From Phytoseiulus persimilis (taxonomy: Eukaryota > Arthropoda > Arachnida > Mesostigmata > Phytoseiidae), in contig CM075101.1 in the NCBI GenBank assembly GCA_037576195.1, positions 42,842,001 to 42,906,000 on the forward strand: a stretch of DNA of 64,000 nt, in the 5' to 3' direction. Below are positions 52,512-61,649 of the stretch, piece after piece. Under the pieces are notes generated by a model. That model had not been told where the DNA came from. It ran no database searches and saw only the letters and a program-made list of their open reading frames with translations. Made by a program: the position numbers and the translations under genes. Position 1 is the stretch's first letter. Each line of letters opens with the position of its first letter.

Positions 52512-53947
52512 GGTTTCGAACGAGGTGATTCCGCCCTATGCGAGGCCGCCGCGTTGCGGACGAGCGCTTCAATGTTAAAGGTCTGCTCAAAAGTCGCCAC
52601 GGGTGCGGTGGCGGACGATGGCATCAAGCGGCGCAGAGTTGTAACCATCTGTTCCGTGAAGGCCGGCATAAGCTTGATTAGCACAGCCGTAACCAAGTCG
52701 TCGATCATCGCGGAACACGCAGCAGTAACCCGCTCCATGACCCGCGCGCAGATCTTCTCCGTTAGAGCCTCGATGTTGATCGGGGCTGATCGGAGATGCG
52801 CCGGCTTCAGAGGAGCAGCTGTAGGAGCGGCAGATGCAACAGGAGCCGTAGCGCTGGAGGGAGCTTGAGGGAGCGGGTGCTGGGGGACGCGTATGCCGTT
52901 CCTGACCGCACCGGCGTAGGATCGCCCGCGATGGAAGTCCTCGTAGGCGTTGATTCCCGCTGCGATTGCGACCACTGGAACGTCACTCACACGTGGTCCG
53001 CTGGTCGGCAACGAAGACCGCCTCCAAGATTCGAGAATCTTCAGGCGAACGGGGCACGCGCCGTATTTCGACGAGTGCGAACCTGCGCAATTGGCGCATC
53101 GCTCCGGTTTGGAGCAATCCTTCGCCAAGTGTCCGCGCTCCGAGCAGCGGCGGCAGACGGAAGTATCCTGAGGGACCACGCAGCTTTTCGATACATGACC
53201 GAAAACGTTGCAGCGGAAGCACTGGAGCGGCTCGTAGTGGGCTACGACCGCATGAACTTTAAGACCGATGCCGACCTGCTCAGGGATGGAAAGCCCATCC
53301 GCAAAAGTCAACAAGACCCTGTCAGTCGGGACGAGCGCACCTAGACGAGCGTCTCGAGCCTTGATGCGCACCGCCTCCGTGACACCACTGCTCCGCAAGG
53401 ATTCCAGGAGGAGCGGCTCGGAGAACGAGCGGTGGACGCCGAGCACCATGCCCTTCGAGAGGACCCTGGGCTTGGACTCCCTCGGAGTCACCGACACGCC
53501 CGCCAGAGTGTCGATTCGGGAGAGAACAGCCGCGTCATCCGCGTTGTCCACCTCCACTACCAGTTCACCCTTCGCCGTCATCCTCGTCTCCGTAAGTTTG
53601 CCCGACAAAAGCTTGGCTGCCGCCAGAGATGTCGCCGTGATGTCCTTGATGTCACCCGAAAAGATGATCGCCCGTTTCCTCTGCTGTAGCCGAAGCTTGC
53701 GACTCTTCGGGAATTCGAATTCCCCGCCCTCTGTGGAATCGCCTTGCATGTCAGCTGGTACGCAGGTGCTAACCATGTCGCCATTGTCAACACGCGGTGT
53801 CTTCAGCGGAGACATGGCGGTGGTGTCGCCAAGGCTCGACGTCGCCGAAGCAGTCGACATCGACCGCCTCTTGTCACCTGCACCGGGATTCGCAACTGTT
53901 GTCTGCTCCAGATCGGCGAGCTCAGAAATCTTCAGTGAGGTCTCCAA
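52508..53947 (-). CDS. ORF1 of the RLE-type LINE, gag-like with CCHC knuckles
   Basis: About 479 open codons. An N-terminal charged region is followed by an RRM/gag-like section (RAIIFSGDIKDITATSLAA, KGELVVEVDNADDAAVLSRI), then three knuckles: CFRCNVFGHVSKSC, CRRCSERGHLAKDC and CANCAGSHSSKYGAC. The tail is Ala/Pro-rich. This is the ORF1 type of I/R1/Jockey elements. The stop codon overlaps the ORF2 start. The first codon of the ORF is TTG and the frame stays open upstream to about 54018, so the true start is unclear; the first ATG is near 53860. Confidence 0.82.
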   Translation of the reverse strand: METSLKISELADLEQTTVANPGAGDKRRSMSTASATSSLGDTTAMSPLKTPRVDNGDMVSTCVPADMQGDSTEGGEFEFPKSRKLRLQQRKRAIIFSGDIKDITATSLAAAKLLSGKLTETRMTAKGELVVEVDNADDAAVLSRIDTLAGVSVTPRESKPRVLSKGMVLGVHRSFSEPLLLESLRSSGVTEAVRIKARDARLGALVPTDRVLLTFADGLSIPEQVGIGLKVHAVVAHYEPLQCFRCNVFGHVSKSCVVPQDTSVCRRCSERGHLAKDCSKPERCANCAGSHSSKYGACPVRLKILESWRRSSLPTSGPRVSDVPVVAIAAGINAYEDFHRGRSYAGAVRNGIRVPQHPLPQAPSSATAPVASAAPTAAPLKPAHLRSAPINIEALTEKICARVMERVTAACSAMIDDLVTAVLIKLMPAFTEQMVTTLRRLMPSSATAPVATFEQTFNIEALVRNAAASHRAESPRSKP

Positions 53948-54075
53948 GTCGACGCGGTGAGAGGATGAGATGAAGGATTCGTCGGAAGTGCTCTGAAGAC
54001 GATTGCGTGGGTCTCACTAACGTTAGCACGGGATTCTTGTCTAGAAGTCGTTGAAATCTCTAATTGACTGGGAGC

Positions 54076-54601
54076 TCACGCAGCAGCGTGTGGTCGCCTC
54101 CAAGTCAAAACAACAAAAATAAATTCTTTCTCATAATTGGTATCAATCGCGATCTGTTCCTCGATACTTGCTGCTTGCGTCTCTGGTAGACTTCTGACAT
54201 CCGGCAGATCTCTGTGCGCATACCGCTCGATAAAATTCTGAGCATCGACCTCTGCATCTCTGTGATAGAGCATCTTCTCGTGGCTCTCAAAAGCCTGTAC
54301 AGCATTTTTGTACTTGAGAAACGGCTTCGTTACGAGAGCTCCAAGGAACTTCTGTTTTCCACGACCGGCTGACTCACCTCGGGCGAAAATGACACAAAAG
54401 CGACAGAAGGCCTTCCTGCGTTTCGCTGTAGGCCGACCACGGCCATCTTCTAAGGTAACTAAGTTGGAAAGTACGAGTCTGGCCCGATTGAATCAGTCTC
54501 GGGATACTATAGCTCTCATCCGGTGTCCAACAGTTTGTCAGAACTTCATGTTTCCTCTCTTCATTGAGTGCGGACAGCTGCATAGTTTCGCTGGTCATCA
54601 C
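54076..54601 (-). pseudogene. hAT transposase, N-terminal third
   Basis: A TTF-type zinc-finger region, FQLSYLRRWPWSAYSETQEG, then LLSLLCHFRPR. A helical segment follows (KMLYHRDAEVDAQNFIERYA, EEQIAIDTNYEKEF). The typical hAT continuation (ILFCGRQNLALRGH) is found only after the LINE, near 49.5 kb. AATTATGA (minus strand) occurs at both junctions (54131-54138 and 49546-49553), a possible target duplication. Reading frames are disturbed, so this is a remnant. Confidence 0.75.
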
Positions 54602-55030
54602 TAATTGACCTATGTCGAGAGGATGATTGGTAACCTTGAATTTTTTCGTATTTGAAGGCGTCGGGCGGAATCTATTCCACTCGCATCCGGCGCACTCCGT
54701 CCGTCGGGGCCGCTACGGGAAAAAATCGCGATCGCCCTGTCAACACCGACGAGAGAGCTGATCTCTGAGTGTCCCAGAGCCTCTCCTCATGTGTCTCAAG
54801 ATCGATCGTCGTTATTGATCGCCCTCCCCATGTAATAATATACACTAGCCGGCCGACTACGCTGGCTGGCCCGTCCCTTGCTTCGGGAGTCTACTGCTGA
54901 CAGACACACATTGCCTAACATACAGTGTCATCGGGACACTTTCGGGAGTGGCCACCGATTCTCGATAGGATTCTGACCTGGGATCGAGGCACTTTTCCCT
55001 CTCTTCACTGGGTCAGCATTAAGGTTTCGA
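54602..55030. other. No recognisable feature
   Basis: About 430 bp between the hAT N-terminus and the 45-bp array. No ORF or repeat that I recognise. Confidence 0.5.
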
Positions 55031-55032
55031 GA

Positions 55033-55665
55033 AGTAATGGTCAGATTGGTCTCGGAATCACCCCTCCAAACTCGGAAAGTAATGGTCAGAATGGAGACGG
55101 AAGCACCCCTCCAGGTTTTGGAAACTACGGTCAGATTCGTCTTGGAAGCACCCCTCCAAACTCGGAAAGTAATGGTCAGATTTGAGACGGAATCACCCCT
55201 CCAGGTTTTGGAAATTACGGTCAGATTCGTCTTGGAAGCACCCCTCCAGACTCGGAAAAGTATTGTCAGACTGGTCCTGGAATCACCCCTCCAGAGTTGG
55301 GAAGTAATGGTCAGATTGGTCCCGGAATCACCCCTCCAGAGTTGAAAAGAAATGGCCAGATTGGTCTCGGAATCACACCTCCAGAGTTGGAAACTAGTGG
55401 TCAGATTGGTCTCGTAATCACCCCTCCAGAGTTGGAAAGTAATGGCCAGATTTGTACCGGAATCACACCTCCAGAGTTGGAAACTAATGGCCAGATTGGT
55501 CTCGTAATCACCCCTCCAGAGTTGGAAAGTAATGCCCAGATTGGTCTCGTAATCACTCCTCCAGAGTTGGAAACTAATGGCCAGATTGGTCTCGGAATCA
55601 CCCCTCCAGAGTTGGGGAGTAATGGCCTCATTGGTCTCGGAATCACCCCTCCAGATATTTTTTTG
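55033..55665 (+). repeat. 45-bp minisatellite array, about 14 units
   Basis: The longest array. Left units are of a variant type (CCAAACTCGGAAAGTAATGG, CCAGGTTTTGGAAACTACGG alternating), right units of the common type. The two variants alternate in a higher-order pattern for the first six units. The array is open in several frames on both strands because 45 is a multiple of 3, giving spurious ORFs of up to 254 codons. Confidence 0.95.
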
Positions 55666-55684
55666 ATAGATGTATAGGAGAGGG

Positions 55685-56016
55685 TGATGCATTATTTAGC
55701 AATATTGCGGGTATCTGGAACCCGTCAGTGTGATTACGGTCAGAGGTGGGGGTGAACACGAAGTTCACCTCTGACATTTCGCAGTATTGCATCCGCATGT
55801 CTTGACACAGATCCGAAGGCAACCCAGCTTCGGATCTGCTTACCACCTGTTACAGTACTTTCCCCTGGGTATATATACCAGAGCTAATAAAGCACAGCTC
55901 TGAGGAGCTAGATGTCTCTAACCGAAACTCTGTCTGTTTATTTAGTGCCGTGATTTTCAACCCATTTTCAGATTGAGACTGTTCGCCAACTAGCTAGTGA
56001 GCCCAAATATCCAACA
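55685..56016. mobile_element. Solo LTR, 332 bp
   Basis: Begins TGATGCATT and ends ATATCCAACA, with GAGGG duplicated on both sides (55680-55684, 56017-56021). It contains GGTATATATACC and, 20 bp later, AATAAA, so the plus strand has a promoter-then-polyA order. The paralogous tail at 25.93 kb lacks the insertion and keeps one GAGGG. No internal element region remains. Confidence 0.85.
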
Positions 56017-56115
56017 GAGGGGGTGGGGAAGGATATGCGATGACGATGGGATGAGGCCTAAGAGTCTGGCTGGCGTCATAACGGAGCGGTGCACCTTATC
56101 GTCAGAATTTGGATG
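56017..56115 (+). repeat. Tail of the array unit, second copy
   Basis: It matches 25938-26035 almost base for base (GATGACGATGGGATGAGGCC, GCGGTGCACCTTATCGTC). Homology ends near ATTTGG. Confidence 0.85.
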
Positions 56116-57239
56116 CGGGTGACAGTATGAAGGGGGTCAAAGTTGGGGTAAATCGCGAGGGGGGAGGGGGGGGGAGGGGGAAGGGTGCGTATCCTATTTC
56201 CTTACCGGTGAGCCGCCCTACATTATGCAGTTTGTTCCAAGTCGATCCGATCAATACCGGAGGAGCCTTTTGAGGACAAACAATCAAACGAACAGACCCT
56301 GGATTTTTATATATATACATAGATTGCTGCATTTCGAAAGGTTTGAGATTCAAAACTCATTTCGAAAGCTCGACTCGAATAGTATGGACTCGGAAGTCCT
56401 GGGGGGGAGCTGAAGCCTGCTCAGCCGGTGCTCAGCTCAGAGCAGTGTCTTGGATGAACTCTCCCGGAATTCGAAAATGCGTGTACACCCATACACTCCC
56501 TACCGACCCCTAATCATCTTCTTTCTCTGAAACCTAGAGCCGAACCTTCTATTACCAATCACCCAATCCTCCGCCGACCGGAGACGGCCTCGCTCCCGCT
56601 GTTGGACTGCGGTTTCTGTCATGGAGGCAGAGAGTCGGCATCATTTCTGAAATATCTTCGTATCCGGCCAATCGGTATATGTTGTTCCTCTTCTTCATTC
56701 ACTTTCGCCCGTTATTGAGCAAAATTCGACATCGAATCGCTTCATCGTGCGCGTCAGGAGCTCGTTCTGTGGTTCGCGCTTCAGCTCCTAGGAATCGGCG
56801 TCGATTTGTTCCTTTCGGATGTTTCTGGAGCCTCCCTCGTGTAAGCAATAGGAGGTCTCGGTGACGGTCTTGTGGGCTCTCGTAGACACCCGTAAACGTT
56901 CGTGTGTACTCTGGAAGACGATTGAAGAGACGAGCAAGCGGCCAGCACTAAATGTGACATCGGCGATTGAAATCGCCGACAAATTCGCTCGAGTTTACTT
57001 TCTCTTTCCTCTTCTGGAATAGTCGACTGGTCCACCAGTCGAACGTGGCTGCCATCACCGGTGCCAATACCGAGGGGACGAGCGCCGAACTGGCTGACTG
57101 AGTTGTCGGAATCATCGTAGGCTATGAATTTGCAGCAACGCTTATCAAGACATCATGACCTTTGAACGAAGAGCCGGAGAGGTCCACGGGAAAGTCCGAG
57201 AGTATGAACTCCGGGAGGCCAGATCGAGCCCCGAGCCTC
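56116..57239. other. No recognisable gene
   Basis: A G-rich tract lies near 56160-56180. Short ORFs only. Nothing identifiable. Confidence 0.5.
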
Positions 57240-57540
57240 CGTGGAGCCCAGAAAGTATGGTCGAATCGACCTCGGAATAACCTCCATTGACCTCGGAAAG
57301 TATGGTTAGATCGATCCCGGGAACACCTCCTCAGACTCTTATAGTACGGTCAGATGGATCCCAGAATCAGCTCCCCAGACTCCGAGAAATATGGTCAGAT
57401 GGATCCCAAAATCGGCTCCTCAGACTCCGATAAATATGGTCAGATGGATCCCAAAATCAGCTCCTCAGACTCCGAGAAATATGGTCAGATCGATCCCGGG
57501 AGCACCATCATAGTCACCAAAAAGAGTGTTCGGATCGTTT
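57240..57540 (+). repeat. Diverged 45-bp minisatellite subfamily, about 6 units
   Basis: Units of the form AGATGGATCCCAAAATCAGC plus TCCTCAGACTCCGAGAAATA keep the exact 45-bp period. They align with the common unit (AGATTGGTCTCGGAATCACC...). Sequence divergence is high, the period is unchanged. Confidence 0.85.
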
Positions 57541-58330
57541 CTAAAATTACCCCCGTGAACCACGAAGAGTGTGTTCAGATGGGAAGCCGGAGAGAAAGAA
57601 TGATAAATTCGCAAACTGAAGGACGAAGCGGATGATGTACAGTGGGGACAAGGGTGGTGAGGCCATCGGGCATTCCTCAATGATGGGGAGACCGAGGCAT
57701 AAACTCTAGGGACCTGTCCTCCCAATTTCGTCCTTCCAGAGGGATTTGAGCCGGATAATCCTGCATTCCTCCATTGGAGTTGATGACAGAGAGCGACGCT
57801 CGATGATTCTCCCTTTCATGCACACATCATGACACAGACTCGTCAGCTAATGTAGATGGATGTTTATTCTTGAAGTACTCTGGTTATGACATGTTCATTC
57901 GTCAATCGAACACTCAAGATGGTTCTGTGGAGATTTCAATAGGGAGAAGAGACTCAAAAGTTCCCTCTCGTACTGCGGGACTAATTCGACAGCGTACATA
58001 ATTTCCAGCAATCTAATCAGTTCTTCTGATCCAATGAGGGCTTATAGCTTGAACTTCGCCTTGCATCGGCAGATAATTGCGATCATGGATCGCGTTAAAA
58101 ATGCCCTTCCTTGGCCTGGGAAGTCAGAAAAGTCGGAAAAAGAAAGAAAAAATGGGAAGTCATCCAATACTTCGTCTCCAAGGGACTCTCTCACGTGATT
58201 GACCAGCTATAGATTGATGGATCTCATCGAGTTGAATGGCCCTTAAAAGCGCCGTTTCGACTTGATGAAAGAATGTTAGTGATGAGAGCTGACCATTTCG
58301 AATCATGAAGTCACGTCAATGAGTACTTAC
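57541..58330. other. No recognisable gene
   Basis: No family-level match. It directly follows (on the minus strand) a GTAAGT donor at 58330, so it may be intron of MULE copy B. Confidence 0.45.
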
Positions 58331-58430
58331 GGCGCCAACAGCGGATGGAGACCATAGATATGATCTCCTCCGCGCTCTTCGTGATCTTCATCATCGCTGT
58401 CGTCGGCGTCGTCGAGGACAACAGCGGCTC

Positions 58431-58511
58431 TGTATCTATGACTCCGTCTGAGGGAATGATGATGATGGTTTATTATTGTTGTCATGTGTCCTCTCAGCAT
58501 GCTCTACTACA
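58431..58511 (-). repeat. 81-bp 3' LTR of the gag-only element
   Basis: Starts TGTATCTATGACTCC and ends GCATGCTCTACTACA (plus strand). Same sequence as 59856-59936. Confidence 0.92.
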
Positions 58512-58522
58512 TCTCCCCTTCC
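58512..58522 (-). promoter_or_regulatory. Polypurine tract
   Basis: The minus strand directly before the 3' LTR reads GGAAGGGGAGA, all purine, abutting TGTAG. Confidence 0.8.
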
Positions 58523-58892
58523 GTACATTCGATAACATTACTATAACCAAGGTAGCTCTTGATCTCAGCTTCGCATATGTACCGATGATTCTGCCATTCT
58601 CTCCCCCCACCCAACAAACAGTGTGGTTCGAGAGTGCACCAATCGTACTACCACCAAGAACAAAATTTGGTGACTAGATACGGGGGATGATCGACTGATC
58701 GCTCCACTTTGAGCGATGAGGCGAATTCACTAGACTCGTTACTATAACAAGTGCATGCGGAGGCGCCGATAATGACCCTATGATCGCCATGTCACAATTT
58801 CAATTTGGCTGGTGTCAATATCGGTCTGCCCCTCCGAGATGTTTTGACCTGAGGGTTTTCGTCGCTGGTATTATTCTTACTGACGGAGATGT

Positions 58893-59789
58893 TCATTTGA
58901 TTCGGCTGTTCGCGTCGAGTCTTCCTCCGGTATTGATCACAACGATTGCTGATTGAGATGTCCATCGGTGTCGGGATTCCCTGTCGTTTTTGAGGTGTTT
59001 CGGCGGGCCTCTTCTGCGTCGTTCGTGCCCGAGTCGACATTTCTCGCATGATTTGTGGAACGCTGGGCACGATCTCGGACCGTGTTTTTGACCACAATTC
59101 CCACATCGTCTGACGCTGGTGCTGAAAGGTCGTTGCTGTCTCACGACGTTGGTGTTCTCGACGGTTTGCTGTTCCTGTATGTTCTTGACTGTTTTTTCGT
59201 TGTCCTCGAACATCTCGATGATCTGTAACGCTCGGTGTGCGTCCATTTTCTCGTGGTCTTCTCGAAAACAAGCTTCCTGAGCTTTGGGGTAGCTCGTACC
59301 GAGCACGAGAATATCTCTCAGCATCTGCTTGGCCTCGTTGCCGAACCCACATTTCTTCACCTGTTTGTTTATCCTCTCGAAAAAATCTTTTGCCGTTTCT
59401 CCTGTGCTCTGTTTGGATCTGTAGAACAGGTATCGCTGATAGATGATATTGCGATGTGTCTTGAACCGTTTCTCCAAGGCCGTGATGGTTGCCGTGAGCT
59501 GCTGGCACGCCCTCATGCCTTGCGTGTCTGCGGTATCGTTTTCAAATGCGCCAAGCTCCAAATTGCGTATAACCGTCCGGTTTTCCTCACCAAAGATCGC
59601 CCTGAACTTGGCCATTTGTATGTTGAGGGCTTCCCTGAACATCTTGTCCACGAGCGCGTAGTCTTTGAATGCATCGATGAAGTCCTGCCAGCGGGATGAG
59701 TTGTCTTCTCCGCTGATAACCTTCATGGGTTTCGGCATGGGCATCCATGTGTCGCGGTTGGTTGTCATGGTGTCTTGGATCTTCTTCAC
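58893..59789 (-). CDS. gag: Gypsy-type gag of the miniature LTR element
   Basis: About 291 aa from the ATG at 59768 (the frame starts earlier at a GTG). Capsid-like helices: SSRWQDFIDAFKDYALVDKM, ACQQLTATITALEKRFKTHR, DFFERINKQVKKCGFGNEAK, ILVLGTSYPKAQEACF. One zinc knuckle (CGNCGQKHGPRSC) follows, then a second that loses its last Cys (CEKCRLGH then ERRRRG), probably after a small frameshift. A second minus-strand frame is open to 58792. Role: forms the particle that packages element RNA. The rest of pol is absent by deletion or never present. Confidence 0.88.
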   Translation of the reverse strand: MKKIQDTMTTNRDTWMPMPKPMKVISGEDNSSRWQDFIDAFKDYALVDKMFREALNIQMAKFRAIFGEENRTVIRNLELGAFENDTADTQGMRACQQLTATITALEKRFKTHRNIIYQRYLFYRSKQSTGETAKDFFERINKQVKKCGFGNEAKQMLRDILVLGTSYPKAQEACFREDHEKMDAHRALQIIEMFEDNEKTVKNIQEQQTVENTNVVRQQRPFSTSVRRCGNCGQKHGPRSCPAFHKSCEKCRLGHERRRRGPPKHLKNDRESRHRWTSQSAIVVINTGGRLDANSRIK

Positions 59790-59837
59790 ACACTTTTGAT
59801 GGGTTATTTCTTCACAGAACGTGGTTGATTCTCACAG

Positions 59838-59855
59838 GTTTCGCGGACTGCGCCA
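59838..59855 (-). promoter_or_regulatory. Putative primer-binding site
   Basis: The minus strand directly inside the 5' LTR reads TGGCGCAGTCCGCGAAAC. TGG at the LTR edge matches a tRNA CCA end; tRNA-Ser is the likely primer by analogy. Confidence 0.65.
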
Positions 59856-59936
59856 TGTATCTATGACTCCGTCTGAGGGAATGATGATGATGGTTTATTA
59901 TTGTTGTCATGTGTCCTCTCAGCATGCTCTACTACA
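59856..59936 (-). repeat. 81-bp 5' LTR of the gag-only element
   Basis: Partner of 58431-58511. At 81 bp it is short for an LTR, yet it has the TG...CA ends. Confidence 0.92.
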
Positions 59937-61649
59937 GGCTCCTTCATCATCGTCTTCAGGAAGGGCTGACGTTTTTAGAGCTCGGCGGAGAATGTGGAAA
60001 AAAGAATCAAATTACCTGTCCCAGTTCTATACTTGAGTCTCCGAACGAGCGTGATGCCGTCGATCAGCCCCGAGTCGAGTAGGTCCCAGGACTCAGTGAT
60101 GCGTGAATCGTTCTCAGTTGTGGTTCGCGAGGGAGCGGACAAGATGTTAGTTTGCTGCAGTTGCCAATGACTACGAGGGTTGACATACGTGTCTTGGTTG
60201 ACCCCGACAATCACCTCTGAGAAACAATGAGCATAAAGAATATTTGATCTCGTTAGGGTCAAGGCATCGAGGAATTTAAAATCTAGTTCCGAAGCGTTTA
60301 ACAACCACCAACCAATGAGATCCCAGACGCAAGGATGATGTTTGCCGTTCACTCTTCGCAAGAGCTTCGCATTATGCGACTCAACGGCATTGTTGGTCCT
60401 CGTTCCACATGGTGCCCTGTAAATAGGCTGGCTCGATTCCTCCCGGAGTGAGAAGCGGAAGTGCTGTCAACGATAGAAACACTTTCCGCACAGGAGATCC
60501 GCGTCGCCGTATGTCACCAGCCAGACCTGCCTTGCCCGCACGCTTTACCAAGCATTGGGCGTAGTGGAAGAAACACCCGTAGACACGCACGCCGGGGAAC
60601 TCTGACACCACGGCGGACCGCATCGCTTCGTCAAAGTCCCCCATGTAGGAGGCGACGTTCCAGTGGGGCACAGTCTCCTTGAGGCGCTGGAATACCTCCC
60701 GGTACGCCTCGGTGCTCCTGGTCTTCATGAGCGCGCAGGCGACCATGCCAATCTGCGAAGAAAGACTAGAGGATCAGCTGAGGCATATATGTGAGGATTG
60801 AGATTAGCTAGCTACGCGATCTAGGCATCCATACGTAGCCGTCCCAGTTGGTATGAATTGTGAATAGCTGGTTGCACTGGTTGAGCTGAACCACTTTGTA
60901 CGTGGCGTCGGCCGGGTCAGCGTTGCCTGGGGAAGCACAGCGAGCAGTCTCCTCGTGGTAAGTATCACGCTGTCATTCTCCGCGCAGCGAATACTCATCA
61001 GCCGCTCTCCGTCCTCGGTCTGGGTGTACTTCGCCACAAGATTCCCGGTGACGAAGTTGTGGAGTTCCTGCAGAGAGGACACCGCCCTAGGTTCAACAGC
61101 CGCTGCGTGCTTGCGTTAGGTACGTACGTGATGGTAGGGAGGCAAGTACATGGCGACCTCAGCCGGGACTCTTCGCCGCGCCGCCAGCAGCTGGTCGGTG
61201 GGGTTGGAAGTCGGCTGGTCTCGCATGGCCCCCTTGACGTTCTCCAGAACGTTTCGCGCGGCACGTCCGTGGCCCCCGAGCTCCGGGAGGTGGCTGTGGA
61301 CGCCAGGAGGCTGGATGATGCTTCCGTCCTGAGCAATCTTGCGGTGACCAGGCCCCTGAACGGGCTGGAAAGATATTCATGGGAGGGAGACTCTTTGGTG
61401 AGTAGCTCGAAAACACGAGACAACATACACATCGCCAGATCTCGGCAGAGAACGAGGTCCTTACGCTTTGCGTATCTTGTATGCCAAAGTGACCATTGTC
61501 CCGCACGGCGAGTCTCTTTCCTTGTGGAAGACGAGATTGCCTTCTTCTGTGGCATGTTGGGTCACGTAGCTCCCCTGCAAATCATACCAAACGGGTCGAC
61601 CGTATTTGCTTCCCGCTCCAGCGACGAAATACTCGTTGATCCGATCCAT

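Larger units (their letters stand above)
49556..54070 (-). mobile_element. Two-ORF LINE with restriction-like endonuclease, inserted in hAT
   Basis: ORF1 (53947-52508) and ORF2 (52511-49590) overlap as ATGA. ORF2 has an RT and a C-terminal PD-D/E-type endonuclease but no APE domain. The element lies between the two halves of a hAT transposase in the same orientation. The ends are approximate: short 3' UTR after 49590, 5' leader up to about 54070. No poly(A) tail is obvious. Confidence 0.8.
58431..59936 (-). mobile_element. Gag-only miniature LTR retrotransposon (1506 bp)
   Basis: Two identical 81-bp LTRs with TG...CA ends (58431-58511, 59856-59936) and a 5-bp target duplication GGCTC (58426-58430, 59937-59941). 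After the 5' LTR the minus strand reads TGGCGCAGTCCGCGAAACC, a primer-site-like sequence resembling the tRNA-Ser sites of Drosophila 17.6/297. Before the 3' LTR is a purine tract GGAAGGGGAGA. The interior holds gag and no RT or integrase. It therefore has every cis signal for mobility but needs enzymes in trans. It sits in an exon of MULE copy B. Confidence 0.92.
58331..61649 (-). pseudogene. FLYWCH-MULE transposase copy B, split by the gag-only element
   Basis: Exons on the minus strand, approximate: 61649-61465 (start MDRINEYFVAGAG, donor GTAAGG), 61409-61139 (FLYWCH end GVHSHLPELGGH), 61095-60836 (ATYKVVQLNQCNQLFTIHTN), 60755-~60310 (VACALMKTRS, YMGDFDEAM, GCFFHYAQ, then TRTNNAVESHN with the Glu), ~60222-60016 (SWDLLDSGLIDGITLVRRL) and an acidic exon 59965-59942 joined to 58430-58331 (DDDEGAAVV, DDADDSDDEDHEERGG; donor GTAAGT). 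A frameshift precedes the first-Asp motif. No Ulp1 domain is found downstream. Intron positions and phases mirror copy A. Confidence 0.82.

Noticed and set aside
54928-55692. 254-codon minus-strand ORF of 15-residue repeats (QLWRGDSETNLAI type)
   Set aside because: It is the 45-bp minisatellite read in frame. Several frames on both strands are equally open and there is no consistent start or domain.
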